Of a DNA stretch of 64,000 nt, positions 10,450 to 19,399 are shown one piece after another. A program made the translations under genes and the position numbers. This DNA is from Acidobacteriota bacterium (GTDB lineage: Bacteria; Acidobacteriota; Terriglobia; Acidiferrales; UBA7541). A model generated the notes under the pieces. That model had not been told where the DNA came from. It saw nothing but the letters and a program-made list of their open reading frames with translations, and made no database searches. How positions within the stretch are numbered: position 1 is the first letter of the stretch; each line of letters begins with the position of its first letter. The stretch is taken from assembly GCA_013287135.1 (NCBI GenBank), contig JABDEK010000003.1, positions 23,442-87,441 on the forward strand. The letters run 5' to 3'.

Positions 10450-12528
10450 ATGCGTTTGCGGTGGACTGCTTTGCTGGCACTCCTCCTATGCGCCTTGCCG
10501 CTCGGGAGCTGCTCGAGCACGAGCACCACAGCGATCACCTATCCTACGCCGGTTATCACCGGCCTATTTCCGTCCAGCATCACAGCGGGCAGTCAAACGT
10601 TCACTCTGTTTATTTCTGGCACCGGCTTTATTAGCAAGCCCCAGTCGCAAGTTTTTTGGAACGGCTCGATGCGCACGAGCGTTCTGAATACCACTACGCA
10701 GCAACTCGCCGTCACGATTATGGCCTCGGACGTGGCAAGCGCAGGCATTGCCGCAGTTACAGCGTCGAACCCGGAACCCGGCGGTCCGTCCCTTGCAGCC
10801 ACTTTTGTAATTAACGGCTTACAGAACGGCACACCATTCATCGCGAGTCTCTCGCCGCCAAGCGCTTCTCCCGGTAGTGGCAATTTCGTTCTTACGGTGA
10901 ACGGTTCGGGATACGTCGCGCCGGTGGTTGTCAACGGTGTGACGCAAATAGCTGGCTCGACTGTGGCGTGGAACGGCGCACCGCTTACGACTACCTTCGT
11001 GAGTTCCATTCAATTAACCGCTAGCGTAGCGGGATCTAATATCGCTTCTCCTGGATTCGCGAGCATAAGCGTTTACAACACGACGCCTGGCGACACGCAG
11101 TTGTATTCACCTTCCGTGGATTTCAACTATACGACGAGCGGTTCCGCTTTCCCCAAGGTGGCATCCGTGAGTGCGACGAGTGGTGCCGCTGACGGAGCGA
11201 GTGCGGCGCCGGCGATAAGCAGCTATGGCCGATACGTCGCGTTCTTCTCGAGAGCAAGAAATATAGTGGCGCACGGCGCTCGTGGAAATATTTTCGTGCG
11301 CGACACATGCATGAGCGCTACCGGCTGTGCCGCTAAGACCATCGCTGTTGACCTTGCGCCGGATGGAAGCGCGCCCAATGCGGAGGCAGGCAATCAGGTG
11401 GCAATGAGCGCGGAGGGCAGGTTCGTCGTCTTCGAATCCAAAGCCACGAATCTTGTCTCGAGCTTGCATACCTCTTCCGAGTCTAGCGCCAGCACGATGA
11501 ATCTTTTTGTGCGCGACCTTTGTAACGGAGCTAACGTGCCATCTGGGTGCGCCGCCCATACCGAAGCGGTATCGGTAGATGCTTCCGGAGAATTAGCAAG
11601 CGGCGGGGATAGCGGATTCGCCTCGATCAGCGCCGACGGCCGCTTCATCGCCTTCGCTTCAGCGGCTGCGAATCTGGTCGCCAAGAAAACGGGGGCGGGG
11701 TCTCAGGTGTTTGTGCGCGACATGTGCGCCGGGCCAACCGCCTCGAAGTCGTGCGTCCCCAGAACGGAGCAGATTCCTGTCGAGGCAAAATATGCCGCCA
11801 GCGGATCTCAAGGTGAAAATCCTTCCATTTCCGCAGACGGGCGATATGTCGCGTTTGTGGTGTTCGGAACCAATTCATCGCCAGAGCCATCTCAGGTGCT
11901 GCTCCAGGATACTTGTGCGGGATGGGATGCTCCGGCTTCTTGTGTTCCTTCGGCTGTTGCAATTTCAGTGTCTTCCACCGGCAAGCCTGCTGACGGGCAA
12001 AGCGGAACCCCGGTTGTGAACGGTGATGGCCGCTTCGTAGTCTTTCAATCCAGCGCGTCCAACCTTGTGGCCGAGAGCTCGAAATCAAAGACGAATGTTT
12101 TTCTGCGTGACACCTGTTTAGGCGCGACAGCTTCAGATGGATGCACTCCGGCGACAACTTTAATCAGTCCTGAAACCGCCGGTGTCTCAACGAATTCCGA
12201 TGCATTCGCGCCTTGGATCAGCTCTTCCGGCCGCTACATCAGCTTCCTTTCCGGAATTTCGATGATCGCGAAGCGCCCGTACTCTGTGGAAACATATCTC
12301 TTCGTGCGCGACACCTGCTTCGGTGTGACCAGTTCCTGCACAGCTCGCACCGTCGCGGTCGCAACTCCGGCGAATGCGTCGCACGCTACGCCATTGCGCG
12401 TTGATCAATTTTCGCCCGTATCGATTATTGCAAGCGGTCGTGTCGCGGGTTTTTCTTCCAGTTCGCCTGTTCCCACCGCGCCCACTAGCGGATACGGAGA
12501 CGTAGTGCTCACCCTGACTACCTTCTGA
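10450..12528 (+). CDS. IPT/TIG-domain lipoprotein with TolB-like beta-propeller
   Basis: Exported lipoprotein with signal peptide and lipobox LGSC at about residues 22-25. Residues about 30-225 form two IPT/TIG immunoglobulin-like domains (each begins with a 'PSSxTAGSxxFTL' or 'PPSASPGSGNFVL' type strand). Residues about 235-690 hold repeated blades of the form 'SxDGRFVAFxSxAxNLV...VFVRDxC', a TolB/WD40-like propeller in which each blade carries a paired-cysteine loop (RDTC...C). A good AGGAGG lies nine bases before ATG 10450. Such proteins are frequent in Acidobacteriota; the ligand is unknown. Confidence 0.75.
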   Translation: MRLRWTALLALLLCALPLGSCSSTSTTAITYPTPVITGLFPSSITAGSQTFTLFISGTGFISKPQSQVFWNGSMRTSVLNTTTQQLAVTIMASDVASAGIAAVTASNPEPGGPSLAATFVINGLQNGTPFIASLSPPSASPGSGNFVLTVNGSGYVAPVVVNGVTQIAGSTVAWNGAPLTTTFVSSIQLTASVAGSNIASPGFASISVYNTTPGDTQLYSPSVDFNYTTSGSAFPKVASVSATSGAADGASAAPAISSYGRYVAFFSRARNIVAHGARGNIFVRDTCMSATGCAAKTIAVDLAPDGSAPNAEAGNQVAMSAEGRFVVFESKATNLVSSLHTSSESSASTMNLFVRDLCNGANVPSGCAAHTEAVSVDASGELASGGDSGFASISADGRFIAFASAAANLVAKKTGAGSQVFVRDMCAGPTASKSCVPRTEQIPVEAKYAASGSQGENPSISADGRYVAFVVFGTNSSPEPSQVLLQDTCAGWDAPASCVPSAVAISVSSTGKPADGQSGTPVVNGDGRFVVFQSSASNLVAESSKSKTNVFLRDTCLGATASDGCTPATTLISPETAGVSTNSDAFAPWISSSGRYISFLSGISMIAKRPYSVETYLFVRDTCFGVTSSCTARTVAVATPANASHATPLRVDQFSPVSIIASGRVAGFSSSSPVPTAPTSGYGDVVLTLTTF

Positions 12529-12615
12529 CGCATTGATCAGCGCTGCTGGGATGTAAACCTGGCGCGCTTGTCGGCTGGACTACCTGTCGGAAATTCCTTA
12601 TTCTCGTTTGCGCCC

Positions 12616-13566
12616 ATGCCGCAGACACTTAAGCCTCCCGTGCTTGAACCAGAGAATGTTGTTCGCATCATTTCTCTAGCAAGTCCCGTGGATGGCAATC
12701 GGCTCGAAGCAGGCAGCGGCGAACTTGCGCGATTGGGTTACAAGATTAAATTTGACGAAACCAGCACTCTGGCACGCGATGGCTTTTTTGCGGGACCGGC
12801 GGCCGATCGCGTGACGGCGTTAAAAGAAGCGCTCACAGAGACTGACTCGCGGGCTATTTTCTGCACGCGCGGCGGCTACGGATCGAATTATTTGCTCGAT
12901 GGGCTGAGCGTGGCGCTCGCTGCGCCGAAAATCTTGCTCGGTTACAGCGATCTCACATCGCTGCAAATTTTTCTGTGGCAGAAATTTCGCTGGGTTACTT
13001 TTTATGGGCCCATGGTTGCTTCCGGATTCGACAAGGGAGAAGGTGCTCCCGAAGGATACCATCGCGAAAGTTTCACGAACGCTATTTCCGAAACGCGACA
13101 TGGCTGGGTAATCGACTTGGAGGGTACTGAAACACTGGTTCCCGGAAAAGTTGACGGCACGCTGCTGGGCGGCTGTCTTACTCTGATTGAAACGACTTTG
13201 GGCACTGCTTGGGAACTCGATACGCACGGCTCAATTCTGGTTCTTGAAGATCGAGGCATGAAGCCTTGGCAAGTGGACCGTGCGCTGATGCATCTTAAAC
13301 AGGCAGGGAAATTTCGCGGAGTATCCGCCGTGGTCCTCGGAGAATTTCCCGAATGCGAAGGGCCGGCCGGAACAGAAACCGTCAAAGACGTGGCGGAGCG
13401 CATACTGAATTTCTTTGGATTTCCTGTCGTGTGGGGCGCGGCTATCGGGCACACCACGCGGCCGATGTTGACTCTGCCGTTAGGCGTTCGTGCGCGACTC
13501 TTTGCGAACGATGCGGATGGCAAAGGCGCAAGGCTCGAAACACTGGAAGCGGCCTGCAGAGCATGA
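12616..13566 (+). CDS. ldcA: LD-carboxypeptidase (family S66)
   Basis: Serine peptidase that removes the terminal D-alanine from murein tetrapeptides during cell-wall recycling. The nucleophile region is GYSDLTSLQ, the glutamate region LEDRGMKPWQVDRAL and the histidine region GAAIGHTTRPMLTLPLG, which together make the S66 Ser-Glu-His set. The reading frame is open back to TTG 12568, but ATG 12616 (MPQTLKPP) gives the usual family N-terminus at 316 residues. Mpl follows 25 bases later, which fits a recycling operon. Confidence 0.88.
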   Translation: MPQTLKPPVLEPENVVRIISLASPVDGNRLEAGSGELARLGYKIKFDETSTLARDGFFAGPAADRVTALKEALTETDSRAIFCTRGGYGSNYLLDGLSVALAAPKILLGYSDLTSLQIFLWQKFRWVTFYGPMVASGFDKGEGAPEGYHRESFTNAISETRHGWVIDLEGTETLVPGKVDGTLLGGCLTLIETTLGTAWELDTHGSILVLEDRGMKPWQVDRALMHLKQAGKFRGVSAVVLGEFPECEGPAGTETVKDVAERILNFFGFPVVWGAAIGHTTRPMLTLPLGVRARLFANDADGKGARLETLEAACRA

Positions 13567-13591
13567 GAACGCAATTGTCAGCGAGGCAGGA

Positions 13592-15022
13592 ATGCTAGGC
13601 CAGAAACCCGAACACATACATGTACTGGGCGTCGCCGGTTCAGCGATGGCACCGGTCGCGGGAATGTTAAAAGAGAGCGGATTTCGCGTTACAGGCTCCG
13701 ACCTGAATGTGTACCCGCCTGCATCCACCTTGCTGGACTCCCTGGGCATTCGATGGAACGAAGGATTTCTTGAGGAGAATTTACAGCCGGCACCGGACCT
13801 GGCGGTGGTTGGCAATATTGTGGCGCGAGGCAACCCGGAGATCGAGTACATTCTCGACGAAAAAATTCCGTATTGTTCGATGCCGGAGCTTCTGGAGCAA
13901 TATTTCATTCCCGGGCATACGTCCATCGTGGTGGCCGGAACGCACGGTAAAACCACCACCACCGCGATGCTTGCGTGGATTTTTCATATGGCGGGCCGCC
14001 GTCCGGATTTTCTGGTGGGTGGCGTGATCCCGAATTTCAATGACAAAAGCTACGGACTTGGCGGCGGGGAAGAGTTCATCATCGAAGGCGACGAGTACGA
14101 GACGGCCTTCTTCGATCGCGGCCCCAAGTTCCTGCACTATCATCCGGACGAATTGATTCTTACTTCGCTGGAATACGACCACGCGGACATTTTCCCGGAT
14201 CTAGCCGCAATCGCGTTGCAATTTCGCCGCTTGGTCAACCTGGTGCCTCGGCGCGGACGCATATTGATATGGGGCGAGAGCCCCGAGCTTCGAGACGTCA
14301 GTGCGAAAACGTTTTGTCCCCTGGAAACATTTGGACTCACGGCCGGTTGTGACTGGCAGGCGGGCGACCTCTTGTGGCAGGACTCCGCTACGGAATTTCG
14401 CGTGGTTTTTCGCGGAAGTGAAGTAACCCGCATACGAATGCCCTTGGCCGGAAGACATAATGTGCTGGACGCTCTGGCGGCAACAGCTCTGGCATACGGG
14501 CGCGGCGTGGAGTGCCAGGCCATCGAACAGGCGCTCGCCACATTCCAAGGCGTCCGCAAGCGGATGGAAATCAAAGGCGAAGCGCGAGGCGTGCTGGTTG
14601 TGGAGGATTTTGCGCACCATCCTACCGCCATCAAGCTAACGCTGGAGGCCACGCGCACACGTTGGCCAGGACAAAAGATTTGGGCTGCGGTCGAGCCGCG
14701 TTCGAACACCATGCGCCGCAAAATATTTCAGGATGTTCTTCCCCAAGCGCTGATGGTTGCCGATGCGGTGTTAATCGGGCCCGTGAACCGCGCGCAACTC
14801 TTGGGAGAAGACCAGCGATTATCTCCCGAGCAGATCGCGGATTCGTTGCTCGAACGCGGACGCCCGGCTAAGGCATTTGAGTCCGCTGACGAAATTGCTG
14901 AATATTTGGCAGAAAATGCGAAATCCGGAGATGTGGTGATGGTCATGTCGAACGGAAGCTTCGATGGCCTTTCCGGCAAGGTCCTTGAGAGACTGAAATC
15001 GCTCGCGGGAACGCGGCGATGA
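13592..15022 (+). CDS. mpl: UDP-MurNAc:L-Ala-gamma-D-Glu-meso-DAP ligase
   Basis: Mur-ligase family enzyme that attaches recycled murein tripeptide (or tetrapeptide) to UDP-MurNAc. It opens with IHVLGVAGSAMAPVAGML, has the ATP-binding GTHGKTTTTAML and the central EDFAHHPTAIK typical of Mpl. ATG 13592 is preceded by GGCAGG and gives 476 residues, close to the family norm; the upstream start at 13490 would overlap ldcA in another frame. Its neighbour ldcA makes the tripeptide substrate from tetrapeptide. Confidence 0.92.
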   Translation: MLGQKPEHIHVLGVAGSAMAPVAGMLKESGFRVTGSDLNVYPPASTLLDSLGIRWNEGFLEENLQPAPDLAVVGNIVARGNPEIEYILDEKIPYCSMPELLEQYFIPGHTSIVVAGTHGKTTTTAMLAWIFHMAGRRPDFLVGGVIPNFNDKSYGLGGGEEFIIEGDEYETAFFDRGPKFLHYHPDELILTSLEYDHADIFPDLAAIALQFRRLVNLVPRRGRILIWGESPELRDVSAKTFCPLETFGLTAGCDWQAGDLLWQDSATEFRVVFRGSEVTRIRMPLAGRHNVLDALAATALAYGRGVECQAIEQALATFQGVRKRMEIKGEARGVLVVEDFAHHPTAIKLTLEATRTRWPGQKIWAAVEPRSNTMRRKIFQDVLPQALMVADAVLIGPVNRAQLLGEDQRLSPEQIADSLLERGRPAKAFESADEIAEYLAENAKSGDVVMVMSNGSFDGLSGKVLERLKSLAGTRR

Positions 15023-16830
15023 AAAAGAGTTCCGTTTGGGTCTTATCTTATTGCTGCGTTTCTGTTTTCCTTTTCAGCGCGCACCCCGCTTTTGGAACGA
15101 TCGAGTACAAAATTTCGTTGAAGAATCCTGAGCAGCACTGCTTTCAAGTGACCATGACGATTCCACACCTAGCTCCTGGGATTAAAGTGGCCGTTCCTGC
15201 GTGGAACGCGCTCTACCAGGTGCGCGATTTTTCGTATCGAGTGCGCGACCTGCAAGCCAATACGTTGAGTGATCCTGGCAATGTCGGCGAGAAATTACAA
15301 GTTCGCAAGCTGGATAAGCAGACATGGGAGATTGGCGACGATGGAGCAGGCGCCAGTCCATTTACGTCGATCAAGGTTCAGTATTCGATCCCATGGGACG
15401 ATGCGGGACCGTTTAATTCGCAGTTGAACACCAAGCACGCCTTCGTGAATTTTGCAGAAGTTCTGATGTACATCCCGGACCGGCGCGGCGAAGACACTAC
15501 TGTCGAATTTGACGATGTGCCCACTGGCTGGCGAGCAATTGCGGAATTGCCAGCTGGAAAGTCGCTGAATTCGTTTTCTGCGACGAGTTACGACACCCTG
15601 GTGGACGCGCCTGCCGAAATTGGGAAATTTGAAGATTTCGGATTCGATGAAGGCGGCGCGCACTTTCGCGTGGTAGTAGATGCGAAAGAGTGGCGTCGCG
15701 ACCGGTTGGAGAATTATCTGCGGCACATTACTTCGTATGAAATGCAATTGATGGGCGGGGCGCCGTTTCAGGAGTACACATTTTTTTTCCACATTGGGCC
15801 ATATCCGGAAGCCGGCGGTGGAGGGATGGAGCACGCCAACTGCACCGCGATTGGAGCTTCCTCGGTTGAAGGCGCGATCACCATAGCTGCGCATGAATTT
15901 TTCCACGCATGGAACGTAAAACGCATACGTCCTCAGACTCTTGAGCCCGTGGATTTCACAAAAGAACAATACACGCGGGCGCTGTGGTTTGCCGAAGGTG
16001 TGACGAATACCTATGCCAGTTACACGCTTGAGCGGACAGGAATTTGGCCGAAAGAAAGATTGTATGCCGACTTAGCTGCGCAAATTGGCGAACTGGATTC
16101 GCGCCCCGCGCACCTGTGGCAGAGCGTGGAGGAATCCAGCCTGGATGCCTGGCTAGAAAAATACGACGATTATCGGCAGCCAGAGAGAAGTATTTCGTAC
16201 TACAACAAGGGACAGATCATCGGAGAAATGCTGGACTTGGTCATCCGCGACGCCACGGATGGGCACAAGTCTCTCGATAGCGTGCTGACGCGCATGAACG
16301 AGACTTATGCGAAGCAGGGGAAATATTATGACGATACGGAAGGCGTTCGAGCTGTGGCGGAAGAAGTTGCGGGGAGAAATTTGCACGATTTCTTCCGCGG
16401 ATTTGTCTCCGGTGTGGACGAGATACCGTACCACAAATTTCTAGGCGCTGCCGGTTTGGAATTAAAAGTTGAAACACACAACATGGCAGACCTTGGTTTC
16501 TGGACCGTGGGCGGGCGCGGCGGAGGCGCCACCGCGGTGGTGTCGCAGGTCGTCCCGGGCAGCACAGCGGAAGCGGCTGGTCTTCTGGTCGGTGACGTCC
16601 TACTGGAGCTCAACGGCGAGGCGGTGCCGGCATTTTTTCCGCAGTGGGTGCGGCAGCATTCGCCGGGAGAAATCGTAAAGTTGCGTGTACACAGAGATGG
16701 CAAAGAATTGGATATTTCGTTCGCGCTCGGATCGAATGAAACGAAGAAATATTCGATTTTCGAGGTCGCGCACGTTTCTGACAGGCAGAAACGAATTCGG
16801 GAAGGCTGGCTGCGCGGGACTGTAAATTAA
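15019..16830 (+). CDS. M61 family peptidase with C-terminal PDZ domain
   Basis: Exported zinc aminopeptidase-like protein of family M61 (glycyl aminopeptidase group). A signal peptide spans about residues 1-26. An N-terminal beta domain is followed by the catalytic domain with the zinc site H292-E-F-F-H296 in AAHEFFHAWNVKRIRP, and the glutamate helix (ALWFAEGVTNTYASY) comes about 30 residues on. A PDZ domain covers roughly residues 490-570 (VVPGSTAEAAGLLVGDVLLELNG is its core). Its start overlaps the mpl stop by four bases. Confidence 0.9.
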   Translation: MKKSSVWVLSYCCVSVFLFSAHPAFGTIEYKISLKNPEQHCFQVTMTIPHLAPGIKVAVPAWNALYQVRDFSYRVRDLQANTLSDPGNVGEKLQVRKLDKQTWEIGDDGAGASPFTSIKVQYSIPWDDAGPFNSQLNTKHAFVNFAEVLMYIPDRRGEDTTVEFDDVPTGWRAIAELPAGKSLNSFSATSYDTLVDAPAEIGKFEDFGFDEGGAHFRVVVDAKEWRRDRLENYLRHITSYEMQLMGGAPFQEYTFFFHIGPYPEAGGGGMEHANCTAIGASSVEGAITIAAHEFFHAWNVKRIRPQTLEPVDFTKEQYTRALWFAEGVTNTYASYTLERTGIWPKERLYADLAAQIGELDSRPAHLWQSVEESSLDAWLEKYDDYRQPERSISYYNKGQIIGEMLDLVIRDATDGHKSLDSVLTRMNETYAKQGKYYDDTEGVRAVAEEVAGRNLHDFFRGFVSGVDEIPYHKFLGAAGLELKVETHNMADLGFWTVGGRGGGATAVVSQVVPGSTAEAAGLLVGDVLLELNGEAVPAFFPQWVRQHSPGEIVKLRVHRDGKELDISFALGSNETKKYSIFEVAHVSDRQKRIREGWLRGTVN

Positions 16831-16839
16831 GCAAGATTC

Positions 16840-17580
16840 ATGATTCGCACAATCCTCGCTGTCGTTTACCTCGCGCTTGGAATTCTTCTGGTGCTGCCGT
16901 GGCTAATTCTGTGGAGCTTGTTGACAGGCAGCGCGGATTTTATGTATCGCGCGACGATGAAGGTTGTCGCGTCATCGGTGCGACTCGCGGGTGTTCACGT
17001 GCGGGTCGAAGGCGCGGAAAATATCCCCGCGGGTGTCTGCATTTTTGCGGCGAACCATGTTTCGAACATGGACCCGCTGGCGTTCGTTCCGATGATTCCG
17101 CGGCGCGTTGGATTGTTGGTTAAAAGCGAATTGTTTCGCGTCCCAATCCTTTCGAAAGCCATGCGCCTGGCACACTTCGTTCCGGTAGAGCGCGAAAACA
17201 GGGAAGCGGCCGCGGCGAGCGTGGAGACGGCATTACGATATCTAAAAGAAGGTTTGTCATTTGCCGTGTATCCGGAGGGAACGCGCAGCCGTGACGGGCG
17301 CATGCTGCCGTTCAAGAAGGGAACATTCCTGATGGCGGTGCGCGCAAAAGTCCCGGTGGCACCGGTGTCGATCGTCGGAGCACAGGATTTAATGCGTCCG
17401 GGAGAATGGGCCGTGCGTCCGGGAGAAGTCACAATACGTTTTGGACCTGCTGTGGACGCCTCGGCCTACACTTTGGAACAGCGTGCGGATTTGCTTGCGC
17501 GTGTAGAAGAACTTGTCGCTGCGGGGTTGCCGGAGGAACAAAAGCCGCGAAAAGAAGCAGACGATTCGGAGAACGAATAA
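16840..17580 (+). CDS. plsC: 1-acyl-sn-glycerol-3-phosphate acyltransferase
   Basis: Inner-membrane acyltransferase that converts lysophosphatidate to phosphatidate in phospholipid synthesis. A hydrophobic N-terminal helix (residues about 3-28) is followed by motif I NHVSNMD, which contains the catalytic HxxxxD, motif III YPEGTRSRDG, and motif IV around VPVAPVSIVGA. The length of 246 residues is typical. It lies nine bases after the M61 gene and is convergent with lpxD. Confidence 0.9.
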   Translation: MIRTILAVVYLALGILLVLPWLILWSLLTGSADFMYRATMKVVASSVRLAGVHVRVEGAENIPAGVCIFAANHVSNMDPLAFVPMIPRRVGLLVKSELFRVPILSKAMRLAHFVPVERENREAAAASVETALRYLKEGLSFAVYPEGTRSRDGRMLPFKKGTFLMAVRAKVPVAPVSIVGAQDLMRPGEWAVRPGEVTIRFGPAVDASAYTLEQRADLLARVEELVAAGLPEEQKPRKEADDSENE

Positions 17581-17629
17581 GTTCACAGACCAGGGAAGCT
17601 AGCACCCGAGCGGATCGCAATTCTGTTAA

Positions 17630-18655
17630 TTAGCGCCGCTCAGTTAATTTCGAGACAACTTCGCGCAGTTCACGCACTTCTTTCTGAAGCTCCGGCAATC
17701 GATGAAAGACGGTCACCGATTTGCGCCACGCTAAGTTTTCCATGGCCGGGTAGCCGGAATAAACCACTCCAGCCGGTACATCATTCGGGACGCCTGTCTG
17801 CGCTGTCAGCGTGGAACCGTCACCGATCGTGAGATGACCGGCGACGCCGACCTGACCGGCGAGAATGCACCCATTTCCGACGCGCGTCGTGCCAGCGAGT
17901 CCGACTTGGCCGCAAAGCAGGGTATCTTCGCCAACTTTGCACGCATGGCCCACTTGCACCAGGTTGTCTATTTTTGTGCCGCGACCGATGCGTGTTTCAC
18001 CGATGGTCGCACGGTCAATCACGCTGTTGGCTTGAATCTCCACATCGTCCTCGATCACGGTTACACCGGATTGGCGGATTTTGTACCAAGGTCCGGCCGT
18101 TTGACGCGCGAATCCGTAGCCGTCGCTTCCAATCACGACACCGTTTTGCAGAAGCACGTGATTTCCGATGCGCGAGCCTTCACGCACCGTTACGCGGGAG
18201 TGAGCAAAGAAATCATCGCCGATTTTTGCGCCGCGATAAACGCTGACGAGGCTGTGCAGCACCGCGTTCGACCCGATCTGAACGTCTTCGTCAATAAAAC
18301 AGTAAGGACCAATGTGAGCCGCTGCGCCGATTTTCGCGGATTTCGCAATGACAGCCGTCGGGTGAACACCAGGCTCATACCCAGGGGCGGCGTGGAAGAG
18401 CTCGATGGCCCTCGCGAAATCCAATTGTGGATTCGCCGAAAGCAACTTAGCGACCTGACCAGAGCCAGAATCTTCTTTAGCCACAATGATGGCGGAGGCG
18501 CCCGTAGTTGCTAGCAAAGGGCGATATTTTCGATTGGCGAGAAACGTCAACTCGCCCGCTTTCGCATCCTCAATTCCCGCGACACCGGTGATCTCGATAT
18601 GCGAGTCACCGTTAAGTTCGCAGCCCAGCTTTCGGGCGATATCGCCAAGTTTCAT
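17630..18655 (-). CDS. lpxD: UDP-3-O-acylglucosamine N-acyltransferase
   Basis: Third enzyme of lipid A synthesis, adding the N-linked hydroxyacyl chain to UDP-3-O-acylglucosamine. The first ~100 residues are the uridine-binding domain (MKLGDIARKLGCELNGD...), followed by left-handed beta-helix hexapeptide repeats. The catalytic histidine is H237 in NLVQVGHACKVGE. The start at 18655 is backed by GAGGAG eight bases upstream; the 16-codon longer form is unlikely. It implies a lipopolysaccharide outer membrane. It lies 93 bases downstream of the gene at 18749-19306, on the same strand. Confidence 0.93.
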   Translation of the reverse strand: MKLGDIARKLGCELNGDSHIEITGVAGIEDAKAGELTFLANRKYRPLLATTGASAIIVAKEDSGSGQVAKLLSANPQLDFARAIELFHAAPGYEPGVHPTAVIAKSAKIGAAAHIGPYCFIDEDVQIGSNAVLHSLVSVYRGAKIGDDFFAHSRVTVREGSRIGNHVLLQNGVVIGSDGYGFARQTAGPWYKIRQSGVTVIEDDVEIQANSVIDRATIGETRIGRGTKIDNLVQVGHACKVGEDTLLCGQVGLAGTTRVGNGCILAGQVGVAGHLTIGDGSTLTAQTGVPNDVPAGVVYSGYPAMENLAWRKSVTVFHRLPELQKEVRELREVVSKLTERR

Positions 18656-18748
18656 GATTTGATTCTCCTCGTAAGCTCGTTGCCCACAGCCAATGTATAA
18701 CAAGAGGAGCGTCCGCTGCTAAGCGGCGATCGCGAGCGGCTTTAGTGC

Positions 18749-19306
18749 TTACTCGGTGAACAGTTTGGATTGAGATGCAGCGGCCCGGGAATCGGCTGGC
18801 GCTCGGCGGGCGACGCCCACCACGCCCAAGACCCTCACTTCTGCAAGTGCCGAGCGCGGAATAAAAATACGCAGAGTGTTGCCGTGTAGATCTGGCGGAG
18901 TGAGTTGAACGCCTTTGTCCAACAGATCGAGCAAGTCGTTGGCGACAATGCCTTCCATCACATCCTCATCTCGAAACCTCAAACGTACCCAAAGCCCATC
19001 GAGTTTAGGGCGGCTTAAGAAAGTCTTCCGCTCAGGTGCAAGCGCGTCGAGGAACTCCCGCACAAAGTGGATCGATTTAACATCCTGAAGATCGATTGCA
19101 CGATGCTCTCCCTCAGCCGACAGCAGGTCAATCTTTTCTGCCGAGCCTAGTGAACCCGGATTTAGGTAGCCTTTCACTGACCTACCGTCGACCAGCAGTA
19201 CGATAACTTTCTTATGAGTAGAGGCGGTGGCTAGGCTTTTTGCACGTGGCATGCTTTTCTTCACCGTAACGCCAGCCTTGGCGTGAAAACGCTGTTTTTG
19301 GGGCAT
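18749..19306 (-). CDS. Conserved hypothetical protein with two similar beta-rich halves
   Basis: I do not recognise a named family. The 185-residue protein has a basic N-terminal tail (residues 1-30) and then two units of related pattern: VIVLLVDGRSVKGYLN at about 34-49 and LWVRLRFRDEDVMEGIVAND at about 104-123, each followed by a strand ending near 'I...V..I.FVREF' or 'R.FIPRSALAEVRVL'. This looks like a tandem small beta-barrel, perhaps a PilZ-like or Sm-like ligand-binding fold, but that is inference. The gene has its own TTGACA promoter and lies upstream of lpxD on the minus strand. There is no signal peptide. Confidence 0.6.
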   Translation of the reverse strand: MPQKQRFHAKAGVTVKKSMPRAKSLATASTHKKVIVLLVDGRSVKGYLNPGSLGSAEKIDLLSAEGEHRAIDLQDVKSIHFVREFLDALAPERKTFLSRPKLDGLWVRLRFRDEDVMEGIVANDLLDLLDKGVQLTPPDLHGNTLRIFIPRSALAEVRVLGVVGVARRAPADSRAAASQSKLFTE

Positions 19307-19330
19307 TTTATTGCTATGGCCACCCAGGTT

Positions 19331-19358
19331 ATGTTATCCTTACGTGAATTTTTGTCAA
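19331..19358 (-). promoter_or_regulatory. Sigma-70-like promoter for the gene at 18749-19306
   Basis: Reading the minus strand, a perfect TTGACA (19358-19353) is followed after 16 bases by TAACAT (19336-19331). Transcription would start near 19324, about 18 bases before the ATG at 19306. No Shine-Dalgarno sequence is obvious in that short leader. Confidence 0.55.
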
Positions 19359-19399
19359 GTCGTTGGTGTTTAAAGGGTTAGCGACGGAGCAACCGCCGA

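Noticed and set aside
17590..17640. Hairpin between convergent plsC and lpxD as a bidirectional terminator
   Set aside because: The pairing (GAGCGG with CCGCTC) has a bulge and a long loop and runs into the lpxD end; too weak to call.
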